Shown: positions 41,593 through 50,461 of the stretch, in pieces
Layout: every line of letters begins with the position of its first letter
Position numbering within the stretch: the first letter of the stretch is position 1
From: SPJN01 sp965229935
GTDB taxonomy: Bacteria; Pseudomonadota; Alphaproteobacteria; SPJN01
Direction: 5' to 3'
Length of the DNA stretch: 64,000 nt
Assembly: GCA_965229935.1 (NCBI GenBank)
Contig: CBDDKB010000002.1
Span: 558,001-622,000 of the forward strand
Position numbers and translations under genes: made by a program
The notes under the pieces: generated by a model
The model's database searches: none
What the model was told of the DNA's origin: nothing
The model's input: the letters and a program-made list of their open reading frames with translations, nothing else

Positions 41593-42369
41593 CTAGCCGA
41601 ATTTGCGTTTGTGCTTGGCCAGCGTGCCGCGCGTGCGCCTTAGCGCTTGGCGCATGTCTTCGCCAGCCTCACCTTCATTCAGGTTCAGTTTTGCCCCTGT
41701 GTGTGCGGCACAAATATGCGCCGCGCTGCCCCAGCGAGTGGCAATATTTGTGGCCCAAGCTTCAAAATCGTCAGTAGCGCCCGTGCGTTTTTCAAGCGCC
41801 TGTGCCAAGGTCGGGTGAAAGCTTAACCGATACGACATGCCCATCACTTTAAGGGGGCGGGGCATGTTGATGACCATCAGCGTATCATCCACATGAAGTG
41901 CGCGGCTGGGGACGTGAAACGCCATCACAGATGAAAAGTGAATGGCCTCATTCTCTGAAATAAAGTCCACGCCCTCAGGAATTGAAAACTCCAGCTCCCC
42001 CTCAAACTGCTGATGCAGGATGGGGTCGTCAACGCGTAAATCACGCCAGGGCAGGTTCGGGAACATCTCGACATGGCGGTCTGACCCGTAAAGCGCAGCG
42101 CCCGGGAAATCCTTGTGCATTTGTTGGCAATGAACAGTGTGAAATGGGTGCAGGTTCAAAATGGCGTCAACCGCGCGGCCCTGATCTGTCAGGGACAGTA
42201 CGGCATCGCGCACCTTGCCCTTCAGCCCATAGGAATCGAGAAGGACAAACCGGCCTGAATTCAACCTGACGAGGGAAGCTTGCGTGCCGATATCGACCAA
42301 ACCGCCAATACGGAAACTGCCGCGAATATTCCAGAAGTCGCTATCGACCTGAATAAGTTGATCTGCCAT
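41593..42369 (-). CDS. Metallo-beta-lactamase-fold-like protein
   Basis: A 258-residue protein. The layout ASLVRLNSGRFVLLDSYGL, then AILNLHPFHTVHCQQMHKDFPGA, then LHVDDTLMVI resembles the MBL fold, but the usual HxHxDH motif reads HPFHTVH, so metal binding may be altered. The start at 42369 has GGGGAG upstream; the frame is open much further but without a ribosome-binding site. It is divergent from the GST gene and converges with the membrane-protein gene. Enzyme activity is uncertain. Confidence 0.65.
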   Translation of the reverse strand: MADQLIQVDSDFWNIRGSFRIGGLVDIGTQASLVRLNSGRFVLLDSYGLKGKVRDAVLSLTDQGRAVDAILNLHPFHTVHCQQMHKDFPGAALYGSDRHVEMFPNLPWRDLRVDDPILHQQFEGELEFSIPEGVDFISENEAIHFSSVMAFHVPSRALHVDDTLMVINMPRPLKVMGMSYRLSFHPTLAQALEKRTGATDDFEAWATNIATRWGSAAHICAAHTGAKLNLNEGEAGEDMRQALRRTRGTLAKHKRKFG

Positions 42370-42537
42370 TGGTGAGACTCCCCTACCACTGCCGTTTTTT
42401 ACCATGAAGCGGCGGGTCTGCACAGCAATCTGTAGGTTAAGTTCACACATTGGTGAACAGTGCGGGCTTGACCATTCGTAGGCAAACCAAGCACACTGCC
42501 GCCCGACTTGAAACTGGCTTAAACATGGGGGCCCATA

Positions 42538-43419
42538 ATGAGCAATGATACCTACACACCGCCCAAAATCTGGGAATGGGATGCTGAAAGTGGCGGGCGT
42601 TTCGCCAGCATCAACAGGCCGATTGCAGGGCCTACCCACGAGAAAGACCTGCCCGTTGGGGAGCATCCCTTCCAGCTTTATTCACTGGCGACACCCAATG
42701 GCGTCAAAGTCACCATCATGTTTGAGGAGCTTTTGGCAGCAGGCGTGAAGGAAGCTGAATATGACGCCTGGCTGATCAATATTCAGGACGGCACACAGTT
42801 TTCCAGCGGCTTCGTCGATGTAAACCCGAATTCAAAAATTCCAGCCCTGCTGGACCGCAGCGGGGATGAGCCGATCCGCGTTTTTGAATCCGGCGCGATC
42901 CTGCTGCATCTGGCTGAAAAGTTTGACATGTTCATCCCGACACAGGCCAAGGCCCGTGCTGAATGCTATTCATGGCTGATGTGGCTGATGGGCAGCGCGC
43001 CGTTCCTCGGCGGCGGCTTTGGTCATTTCTATGCCTATGCGCCTGAAAAATACGAATATCCCATCAATCGTTACGCGATGGAGGTGAAGCGTCAGCTTGA
43101 TGTGTTGGATCGTCACTTGGCAGACAATCGCTACTTGGCAGGTGACGACTATTCCATCGCCGATATGGCAACCTGCCCCTGGTATGGCGCAATGGTCAGA
43201 GGTGTCCTGTATGAGGCCGCTGAGTTCTTGCAGGTCCACACCTATGAAAATGTTCTGCGCTGGACAACTGAGATTTTTGAACGGGACGCGGTGAAACGCG
43301 GTTCAATGGTCAATCGCGCATGGGGTGAGCCTAGCTCGCAATTGTTGGAGCGTCACAACGCATCAGATTTTGACACGAACACGATGGACAAATTGATGGC
43401 TGCCGCCTCTAACGAATAG
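42538..43419 (+). CDS. yghU: YghU-type glutathione S-transferase
   Basis: A 293-residue nu-class GST/disulfide-bond oxidoreductase. The N-terminal extension YTPPKIWEWDAESGGRFASINRP is specific to YghU/YfcG-like proteins. TPNGVKVTIMFEEL, VDVNPNSKIPALLD and FESGAILLHLAEKF form the thioredoxin-like glutathione site with Thr/Asn instead of Cys. The C-terminal helical domain includes DDYSIADMATCPWY. A terminator follows. Confidence 0.93.
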   Translation: MSNDTYTPPKIWEWDAESGGRFASINRPIAGPTHEKDLPVGEHPFQLYSLATPNGVKVTIMFEELLAAGVKEAEYDAWLINIQDGTQFSSGFVDVNPNSKIPALLDRSGDEPIRVFESGAILLHLAEKFDMFIPTQAKARAECYSWLMWLMGSAPFLGGGFGHFYAYAPEKYEYPINRYAMEVKRQLDVLDRHLADNRYLAGDDYSIADMATCPWYGAMVRGVLYEAAEFLQVHTYENVLRWTTEIFERDAVKRGSMVNRAWGEPSSQLLERHNASDFDTNTMDKLMAAASNE

Positions 43420-43443
43420 GCGCAAGGAACATCCTATTAAAAG

Positions 43444-43479
43444 AAAACCCGCCGGGCACAATCGCCGGGCGGGTTTTTT
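43444..43479. terminator. Bidirectional rho-independent terminator
   Basis: AAAACCCGCC (43444-43453) pairs with GGCGGGTTTT (43468-43477) and is followed by TTG on the plus strand. The A-run gives a T-tract on the minus strand. It serves the convergent yghU and DUF3604 genes. Confidence 0.85.
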
Positions 43480-43499
43480 GTTTGTGCGGTCGCCGTGGA

Positions 43500-45356
43500 T
43501 CAGGGCGTGTACCAGATCGGGCTGGAATAGGCGCGTTCCTGAATGGTTGCCGGACCTGCAATCTCCTCATTATGCACTTGTTTAAGCGCGATCGTATCAT
43601 ACAGGCTGTGACGCGGTGTCGGGATCTGAATCACACGGACATAGTAGAACGCTTTTTGCGACGGATCGAAATCAGGGTCTGTCCAAACAGTGGCAAGCTC
43701 AGCCGCGCCGATTGTGTTGGTGTAGCGTGCAGTCGTAACATCAACCGTGTTGCCAACCGGGGGCAGGCTGCCATCGGCATTGCGGGTGCGATCACCACTC
43801 CACGCGACGTCATAAATTTTCTCGTGCGTTTCGCCATTGGCATCAAGCCAGCCTTTGATGACTTGCAGGCGATCAAGATTGCCGTCGCGCGGGTCTTTGA
43901 CAGCGCGGATCAATAGTTGGGGTGCATCGGTGCTGTCTGTGCCTGTTAGGTCGCCACCCATCGGCACACCCTTGGCATAGCCGATCTCTGCCATGTTTTC
44001 TGCCAAAGCATCGTCCATGTCATAGCCGTGACCGCCGAACACGCGCAGGGTGATGCGCGGCCCTGTGGTGGCATAAACCTCGCGCCGTTTAAAGGCTGCG
44101 AACAAAGCTTCGCGCGTATTTTCTGTCGCCCAAACACCGGCATAGCCTGATGCTGACATGCCCCAGCCCGTGACACCGATGCCCTTATCGTCATGTTTGT
44201 TTTTCGGCGTCGAATCGAGCGCCATCTTACCGCCGAACTGTTTTTCAACAACGGTGCTTAAGCCCGTATGAGAATCGGATGCGCCAATAAGGCCAAGCTT
44301 GAACGGGTTGGTGCCAAGCTCCTCCCCCAATTTCAGGCCACGGCGCAAGGTGGGGCGCAAAAACTCAGCCCGCATGGGCTTATACTCATGCATCGCGTGG
44401 TTGAGATATTGGCTATAGGGTTCAAACGCTGCGAACTCATCGGTCGGGGAAAAGGCCGGGTGTGTCTCGCTATCACCCTTGATCTGGGTCATTTCCGCGA
44501 CGGTTTCAAATTCTGTCCGCAGTGCCAGATAGTCCGGCGTCATATTTTCGCCGCGCAGGGTTTTATCGTCAAACATATAGCCCATAGACACGTTCGAATT
44601 ATGCGGGATCGACATAAAGTTCGCGCCGGTTTTGGCGGTTTGGTCTTTTAAGAATTTCCAAAGATCGTCCGGGTATTGACTTTGGTCCGACCCAAAGGGA
44701 GAGAATGTCTTGGCCTGTTCGGCGTTCGCCGTACTCATCACTACGCGGTGTTGATTGGCCCCGCCGGGGGTTGAGGTCCATTCCCATCCGATAAAGGCAG
44801 TGAACTTGCCAGGATCATTGTGCCGGTCGGCGGTTTCAACAATGTCTTTCCATGCTGAATTTTCAACGTCGATCAAGCCATCAAAGGGCGATTCAGGCAT
44901 CGGCTCCTTTGCCATGGCGCGCGGTTCACCGACGGGCAGTTGATGGGTCAGCTCGCGAAAGGTTTGGCCGCCTTGGTCCTGGTCGATGGCTGATCGGATA
45001 ACACGGCGGAAAAACCAGCGCTGGATATCTTTGATAATGCCGCCACTGGGCAGGTCCTGCCCCTCATATAGTGCGGGCAAAACGCCCATCAATTCGGCAT
45101 GATCTGAGACAACCAAAAAATCCAGCGGTTGATCAAGTTGCATCCATGTCTTGTGATAGGGGTGAATGACCGACTGGCCCTTAGCAAAGCGATAGGCCGT
45201 GTCCGGGTCGGCGCTTAGATTGCCGTTCAAAAACGCATCAAAGCTGTACCGTGTGTGAAGATGGGTATCGCCCCAGTAAAGCTGGGTCTGTTCACCCGCT
45301 TGCGCAGCGCCAGCAAGGCCGCTGATGACAAGCGCCAAGGCCAATGATTTCCGCAT
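43500..45356 (-). CDS. Exported DUF3604 protein (PHP-like putative metal hydrolase)
   Basis: A 618-residue protein with a signal peptide (residues 1-20, LALALVISGLAGAAQA). The mature start has YWGDTHLHTRYSFDA (Asp30, His32, His34) and FLVVSDHAELMG, the PHP-type metal motif of DUF3604. FIGWEWTSTPGGANQHR, IPHNSNVSMG and GLIGASDSHTGLSTV add further His and Asp ligands. The start at 45356 has GGGGGAG; a longer frame to 45413 lacks support. DUF3604 proteins are abundant in marine and sphingomonad genomes, but their substrates are unknown. Confidence 0.9.
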   Translation of the reverse strand: MRKSLALALVISGLAGAAQAGEQTQLYWGDTHLHTRYSFDAFLNGNLSADPDTAYRFAKGQSVIHPYHKTWMQLDQPLDFLVVSDHAELMGVLPALYEGQDLPSGGIIKDIQRWFFRRVIRSAIDQDQGGQTFRELTHQLPVGEPRAMAKEPMPESPFDGLIDVENSAWKDIVETADRHNDPGKFTAFIGWEWTSTPGGANQHRVVMSTANAEQAKTFSPFGSDQSQYPDDLWKFLKDQTAKTGANFMSIPHNSNVSMGYMFDDKTLRGENMTPDYLALRTEFETVAEMTQIKGDSETHPAFSPTDEFAAFEPYSQYLNHAMHEYKPMRAEFLRPTLRRGLKLGEELGTNPFKLGLIGASDSHTGLSTVVEKQFGGKMALDSTPKNKHDDKGIGVTGWGMSASGYAGVWATENTREALFAAFKRREVYATTGPRITLRVFGGHGYDMDDALAENMAEIGYAKGVPMGGDLTGTDSTDAPQLLIRAVKDPRDGNLDRLQVIKGWLDANGETHEKIYDVAWSGDRTRNADGSLPPVGNTVDVTTARYTNTIGAAELATVWTDPDFDPSQKAFYYVRVIQIPTPRHSLYDTIALKQVHNEEIAGPATIQERAYSSPIWYTP

Positions 45357-45433
45357 TTTTCGTCTCCCCCAAATCTGGATGCGTCTGTCTATAGCAGCGC
45401 CTATATCCATCAATTTGTATACTTGTTTACATT

Positions 45434-46909
45434 CTATTTGGCTAATTTGGCCAAATCAGGTGCCTTAAAGGGCCCTGTTACCTGTTCAACCGCTGCGCCA
45501 ACGGCCAGGGCTGTTTGGTCCTCCAAATAGGCTGACATGATTTGGACATTGATCGGCATGCCATCTGCGGATTGGCCAGCGGGAATTGATGCAGCAGGGA
45601 ATGTCAGCAAGATTGATGGTGCAGTCCATGCAATGAAATTGTGATAGGGGTGCAGCTTCCCATCAAATTCAACTGTTCGCGCCGGGAACGGCGTTTCAAA
45701 ATTGTGCGGAAAGGCGCAATGCGGAGAATTAGGCATCAAGATTGCGTCATAATCTGACAGAAATTCTTCCCAGGCAGCACGCATTTGCAGGCGCATATCC
45801 TGATACATCATGCGTTGGCCGGCGGTCATCATCGCGCCTTTGCCTTGTAAAGTCTGAAAACTTGTGTCGCCATCGGGGGCCTGCTCTGCCGCATTGGCCA
45901 AATTCTGCAGAACCTCGATTGGCATGGCCGCCAGAACAATTGAAGACAACATCGGCGTATAAACGGCGCAGATTTCTTCCAGACTGTTGGGCAGTTTGGG
46001 ATTGCGATCTATCGTTGCGCCTGCCGCCTCCAGCTTATCGGCAAGTTCGTTCAGCACGCGCTGTGTGTCTGAAGACGTTGGTGAGTAGGGGGCATCGGTC
46101 CAAAGCGCCAGCTTCATTTTCGTGATGTCATTGGTGCGCGCTGCGGGCAGGTCAAGTTTGTATCCCTTGGCATTGACGCCAACAGGTCCGGCAAGTAGCG
46201 GCAGCATAAGTTCAAGGTCACGAACTGACCGGGCCATGGGGCCAATCACAGACATATCATTGCGCACCAACGCACCGGGAGGGCCGGGGATATGGCCGCG
46301 ACCGGGTACGATGTCGAGCGTGGGTTTCAGGCCGCAAACGCCGCAATAATGGGCAGGACATCGAATAGACCCGCCAATGTCTGAGCCGATTTCTAGCGTC
46401 GTCATGCCGGTGGCAAGAGACACGGCCGCCCCGCCAGAGGAGCCGCCTGAAATTTTTGATGTGTCCCAAGGGTTATTTGTGTGGCCATAGACATCATTGT
46501 AGGTTTGCAGATCGCCGCTCATATAAGGAACATTGGTCTTGCCGATAATGATGGCGCCTGCATCAACAGCGCGCTGAACAACATCCGCATTAGACCCGGG
46601 AATGTGATCCTTATATTCAGGGCCGCCACCTGTTGTGACAAGGCCTTCGACCTCAAGCGCGTCTTTGATGGTCATAGGCAGCCCATGAAGCGGCCCCCAG
46701 CTTTCGCCATTGGCGCGGGCCTTGTCAGCCGCATCCGCGCGCTGGCGGGCGCGGTCGAAATCAAAGGCGACGACAGCGTTCAGGGCGGGGTTCACATCCT
46801 CTATCTGTTTGATATGCAGCTCCAGCAAATCGCGTGCTGAAATGGCGCCGCTGTCCAATCGTTCAAGCCATGCGGTTGCATCCATCTGTTGTAGTTCAGC
46901 CAGTGCCAT
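45434..46909 (-). CDS. Amidase (amidase signature family)
   Basis: A 491-residue amide hydrolase with the Ser-cisSer-Lys triad: Lys82 (MTIKDALEV), the GGSSGG Ser pair (157/158) and nucleophile Ser181 (GSDIGGSIR). N- and C-terminal regions match stand-alone amidases, not the GatA subunit, because no gatB/gatC genes are near. AGGGGG precedes the ATG. Its divergent neighbour is the first acyl-CoA dehydrogenase pair. The substrate is unknown. Confidence 0.92.
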   Translation of the reverse strand: MALAELQQMDATAWLERLDSGAISARDLLELHIKQIEDVNPALNAVVAFDFDRARQRADAADKARANGESWGPLHGLPMTIKDALEVEGLVTTGGGPEYKDHIPGSNADVVQRAVDAGAIIIGKTNVPYMSGDLQTYNDVYGHTNNPWDTSKISGGSSGGAAVSLATGMTTLEIGSDIGGSIRCPAHYCGVCGLKPTLDIVPGRGHIPGPPGALVRNDMSVIGPMARSVRDLELMLPLLAGPVGVNAKGYKLDLPAARTNDITKMKLALWTDAPYSPTSSDTQRVLNELADKLEAAGATIDRNPKLPNSLEEICAVYTPMLSSIVLAAMPIEVLQNLANAAEQAPDGDTSFQTLQGKGAMMTAGQRMMYQDMRLQMRAAWEEFLSDYDAILMPNSPHCAFPHNFETPFPARTVEFDGKLHPYHNFIAWTAPSILLTFPAASIPAGQSADGMPINVQIMSAYLEDQTALAVGAAVEQVTGPFKAPDLAKLAK

Positions 46910-47087
46910 GATTAGCCCCCTAAATCTTGTTTGTATCGAAATTCTTGTTTCTGTTCAGAGCAGCCTATCGCCCAAAACAATTTGATGGAACCATCAAAAG
47001 GGTGCTGGCACAGCGAATTTGACCATGTATAGTTCGGACGCTGATATTTCAAAATCACCATTTCCAAACTGAAATAGGGAGTAAGTC

Positions 47088-48218
47088 ATGGAGTTTGACT
47101 TTAACGAAGACCAGAAAATGTTGCGGGACACAGCCCGTAAATTTCTGGAAGCAGAATGCCCGCCCACGAAAGTGCGTGCCGTTCTGGATGATGCCGACAA
47201 AACCTATGACGAGGCGCTTTATGCCAAGCTGGTAGAGATGGGCTTCACCGGGGCAGCAGTTCCCGAAGAATTTGGCGGCCTAGGCCTTGGCCATCTAGAG
47301 CTTTGCGTTATTGCAGAGGAGCTGGGCCGCGCCTTGGCACCTGTGCCTTTCGCCTCGTCAATCTTTTTGGCTGCAGAGGCATTGATGATCGCAGGGTCTG
47401 ACGCCCAAAAGGCAGCGTGGCTGCCCAAGCTGGTTTCGGGCGAGGTGATTGGCACCCTTGCGATGAGCGAGGGGAACGGTGCCCCGTCCGCCCGTAATGT
47501 TGATACGCGCTTTGATGGCGGCAAGGTCACGGGCACCAAGTCTGTCGTACCTGACGGTGCTGCTGCCGGATTGGTTGTCGCCCTTGTCCGTACTGGCTCT
47601 GGTGATGGCGCACAGTCATTATCATTGGCGTTGGTCGATGCCTCCGCAAGCGTCACGGCCACAGTACAAGAGACTGTTGATCCGTCGCGCAAGATGGCTG
47701 ACCTAAGTTTTAATGGGGCGTCTGCCGAACTGTTGGGCGATGAGGGTGAGGGGCTGTTGCTGCTTGACCGGATTTTGGATCGCGCCGCAGTGCTGACAGG
47801 TTTTGAACAATTGGGCGGGGCCACCCGCGCGCTTGAAATGGCTGTTGACTATGCAAAGGAACGTTATGCCTTTGGTCGTCAAATCGGCTCATACCAGGCG
47901 ATCAAGCATATGCTGGCTGATATGTATGTCAGTCAGGAGCTGGCCCGATCCAACGCCTATTATGGTGCTTGGGCCCTGTCGACTGACGCGCCTGAATTAC
48001 CGCTTGCTGCTGCAACCTCGCGCGTTGCAAGCACACAAGCGTTTCAGCATTGTGCCAAGAACAACATCCAGACCCATGGCGGCATGGGTTTCACTTGGGA
48101 GGTTGATGCGCATTTATACTATCGGCGCTCCAACCATTTGGCATTGACGCTTGGCTCTCTGCGCCAATGGAAAGACAAGCTTGCCACCCAACTTGAAAAA
48201 CAAAATCAGGCCGCCTAA
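47088..48218 (+). CDS. Acyl-CoA dehydrogenase, short partner (pair 1)
   Basis: A 376-residue acyl-CoA dehydrogenase. It has an N-terminal MEFDFNEDQKMLRDTARKFLE, then GAAVPEEFGGLGLGHLELCV, LAMSEGNGAPSARNVDT and a C-terminal YAKERYAFGRQIGSYQAIKH and THGGMGFTWEVDAHLYYRR. The last segment ends without the YEGT catalytic-glutamate motif. It is followed after 13 bases by a longer acyl-CoA dehydrogenase, the usual arrangement for alpha2-beta2 heteromeric enzymes. AGGGAG upstream. Confidence 0.9.
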   Translation: MEFDFNEDQKMLRDTARKFLEAECPPTKVRAVLDDADKTYDEALYAKLVEMGFTGAAVPEEFGGLGLGHLELCVIAEELGRALAPVPFASSIFLAAEALMIAGSDAQKAAWLPKLVSGEVIGTLAMSEGNGAPSARNVDTRFDGGKVTGTKSVVPDGAAAGLVVALVRTGSGDGAQSLSLALVDASASVTATVQETVDPSRKMADLSFNGASAELLGDEGEGLLLLDRILDRAAVLTGFEQLGGATRALEMAVDYAKERYAFGRQIGSYQAIKHMLADMYVSQELARSNAYYGAWALSTDAPELPLAAATSRVASTQAFQHCAKNNIQTHGGMGFTWEVDAHLYYRRSNHLALTLGSLRQWKDKLATQLEKQNQAA

Positions 48219-48231
48219 GGGGGACATAGAC

Positions 48232-49473
48232 ATGAATTTCGACGATACACCCGAAGAAGCAACATTCCGTGCCGAGGTCCGCGCATGGATCGACGCCAAC
48301 GCCCCCAAACATCTTGACGAGATGTTGAGCGGGTCAACCATGGGGCGCAGTAATCTAGACGCCGAAACATTCCGCGCTGAATCAAAAGCGTGGCAAAAGA
48401 AAAAGCAGGAAGCAGGCTGGGCCTGCCTGCATTGGCCCAAGGAATTTGGTGGCCGTGATGCCTCACCCATTGAGCGTGTGATCTGGTCCCAAGAAGAAGG
48501 CCATTACGGCATTCTTAGCGGTATTTTCCTGATCGGGCAGGGCATGTGCGGCCCCACCATGATGGCGTTTGCCAGCAAGGAACAGAATGAGGAGCTGATG
48601 CCCCGCCTCGCCTCCGGTGAAGATATTTGGTGCCAAATGTTCTCAGAACCTGCATCAGGGTCTGATCTTGCCGGGCTTCGTACCCGTGCTGAGAAGGATG
48701 GGGATGAGTGGGTCATTAACGGTCAGAAAATCTGGACCTCAGGCGCGCATTATTGCGACTGGGGCATTTTGCTGACCCGTACTGACCCTAATGTGCCCAA
48801 GCATAAAGGCCTGACCATGTTCTTTGTGAATATGAAAAGCCCGGGCATTGAAGTGCGCCCAATTAAACAGGTGAACGGCAATTCAGACTTTAACGAAGTG
48901 TTCTTTACTGATCTTCGTGTGCCGGATAGCCAGCGTTTGGGTGATGTCGGCAATGGCTGGAATGTCGGCCTTGTCACGCTGATGAATGAACGTTTGGCCA
49001 TTGGCGGCGGCATGGCGACAGGCTTCCCTGAGTTTTTGGAGTTTGTGCAGGGCCTTGATTTTGATGGTGCGCCTGCCATCAAGGATGGTGCCGTGCGCGA
49101 ACGGCTTGCCGATTGGCATGTGAAAGCTGCTGGTCTGAAGCATACAGCCTCCCGCATGATTTCTGCCGTGTCGCAGGGCGGTGTGCCGGGACCTGAAGCG
49201 TCCATTGGGAAGCTGGTGGCAGGTTCGCTCATGCAGGAAATCTCGCTTTATGCGGCAGAACTGCAGGAGCAGACTGGTGCTATCATCGATACTGATAATG
49301 CAGCCTTTGGCGGTAAGTTTCAGGCCATGATGTTGCGGTCCCCCGCAACCCGCATTGAGGGGGGCACAGACGAAATTCTGCGCAACATTATTGCAGAACG
49401 CGTACTTGGCCTGCCTGCCGATGTGCGTGTTGATAAGGATGTTGCCTTTAAGGATGTGCCCAAAGGCGCGTAA
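48232..49473 (+). CDS. Acyl-CoA dehydrogenase, long partner (pair 1)
   Basis: A 413-residue acyl-CoA dehydrogenase. CQMFSEPASGSDLAGLRTRA and VINGQKIWTSGAHYCDW are the flavin/substrate-binding segments, and RIEGGTDEILRNIIAERVLGLP closes the C-terminus, with EGGT where classical enzymes have YEGT. The N-terminus DTPEEATFRAEVRAWIDANAP is typical of FadE17/26-like proteins. The ATG at 48232 has AAGGGGG upstream. It is paired and coupled with the preceding gene and ends at a strong terminator. Confidence 0.92.
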   Translation: MNFDDTPEEATFRAEVRAWIDANAPKHLDEMLSGSTMGRSNLDAETFRAESKAWQKKKQEAGWACLHWPKEFGGRDASPIERVIWSQEEGHYGILSGIFLIGQGMCGPTMMAFASKEQNEELMPRLASGEDIWCQMFSEPASGSDLAGLRTRAEKDGDEWVINGQKIWTSGAHYCDWGILLTRTDPNVPKHKGLTMFFVNMKSPGIEVRPIKQVNGNSDFNEVFFTDLRVPDSQRLGDVGNGWNVGLVTLMNERLAIGGGMATGFPEFLEFVQGLDFDGAPAIKDGAVRERLADWHVKAAGLKHTASRMISAVSQGGVPGPEASIGKLVAGSLMQEISLYAAELQEQTGAIIDTDNAAFGGKFQAMMLRSPATRIEGGTDEILRNIIAERVLGLPADVRVDKDVAFKDVPKGA

Positions 49474-49492
49474 TCGCTTTCAATCGACGAAC

Positions 49493-49525
49493 AAGGCCGC
49501 GTGGGGAAACTCGCGCGGCCTTTTT
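49493..49525 (+). terminator. Rho-independent terminator
   Basis: AAGGCCGCG (49493-49501) pairs with CGCGGCCTT (49514-49522), followed by TTT. It ends the first dehydrogenase pair. Its T-tract overlaps the stop codon of the convergent hydrolase. Confidence 0.85.
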
Positions 49526-50303
49526 ATGTGGGGAATTGTTGGTCCAGCCAGTCCAGCATGACTTGCGCCATCACCTTCCACTTTGATCCAAACATCAGAT
49601 CATGCGGTCCTGGCACCATAACTAGCGGCGCATCATGTAATGCTGCGACGGGGACAAGTTTCTTTTTGGGGATAGACCAATCGCCTTCACCGCCGATGAC
49701 CAGAAAAGGCACATCTGGAATTTGATCGGGTGTGAGAATGGGTCTGCCGAAAAGCTCTGCCATCGCTTGGCGCGACTCATAGCCGATCATGGCTTCTGCC
49801 GCCTGTCTGTCTGCGGTGGGCATGTCGGGTTCAAAAAATGACTCGATAAAGACTTTGCGCAACGCATCATCATCGCCCATGAATTGCCCTTTGATCAAAA
49901 GTATGGGGTGAGTGAACAAAAGGCGCGCAACAACGCTCAAAGCAGGGCGGCGAGGGGAAGGGGCCATCATGATAACCCCCTTCACTGCATCATGTGTTGG
50001 CGCGACAAGTTCTGCCATCGCGCCACCCATGGAATGGCCCACCAGAATAACCGGGCCGTTAATGTGATCAATCGCGGTTATGATATCGCTCATCAACTCG
50101 CTGAGTGATGGGTCGTCTGCAATGATATCACCGGGGCTGTTGCCATGACCGCGCAGACTGACGGCGATTGAGTGCCAGCCCTTGTCTGCAAACCATGGCA
50201 TCAGGTGCACATCCCAACAGCGGGCGTCGTGAAATGCGCCATGAATGAACAACAGGGTTGGCCGGGATGAGGCTTGGCCCCGTTCAATCAATTCCAACTC
50301 CAC
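49524..50303 (-). CDS. Alpha/beta hydrolase
   Basis: A 259-residue hydrolase with LLFIHGAFHDARCW (oxyanion), SLRGHGNSPG, nucleophile elbow VGHSMGGAMAE, Asp in VIGGEGDWSIP and His in PGPHDLMFG. This is the esterase/lipase-like branch. It starts with GTG at 50303, with AAGGGGA nine bases upstream. It sits between the two dehydrogenase pairs on the other strand and could release CoA or an ester from an intermediate, but that is inference. Confidence 0.85.
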   Translation of the reverse strand: MELELIERGQASSRPTLLFIHGAFHDARCWDVHLMPWFADKGWHSIAVSLRGHGNSPGDIIADDPSLSELMSDIITAIDHINGPVILVGHSMGGAMAELVAPTHDAVKGVIMMAPSPRRPALSVVARLLFTHPILLIKGQFMGDDDALRKVFIESFFEPDMPTADRQAAEAMIGYESRQAMAELFGRPILTPDQIPDVPFLVIGGEGDWSIPKKKLVPVAALHDAPLVMVPGPHDLMFGSKWKVMAQVMLDWLDQQFPT

Positions 50304-50461
50304 CCGGTTTATCCCCTTTGCGCCTCGCCCTTGCCCCTACGGCATTCGCGGATTTTGGTTCAGATGTTCTGATTCTGATTATGGCCCATTGTTCGGTGGT
50401 TTTTCATCCTTTAAAGTGCGGCCATCTATAAAATTCATAACCGCAATTTAGGGGAATTATT

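Noticed and set aside
42370..42666. Upstream extension of the MBL-like gene into the GST gene
   Set aside because: It would overlap the YghU coding region on the other strand, has no family-like sequence, and a GGGGAG site supports the start at 42369.
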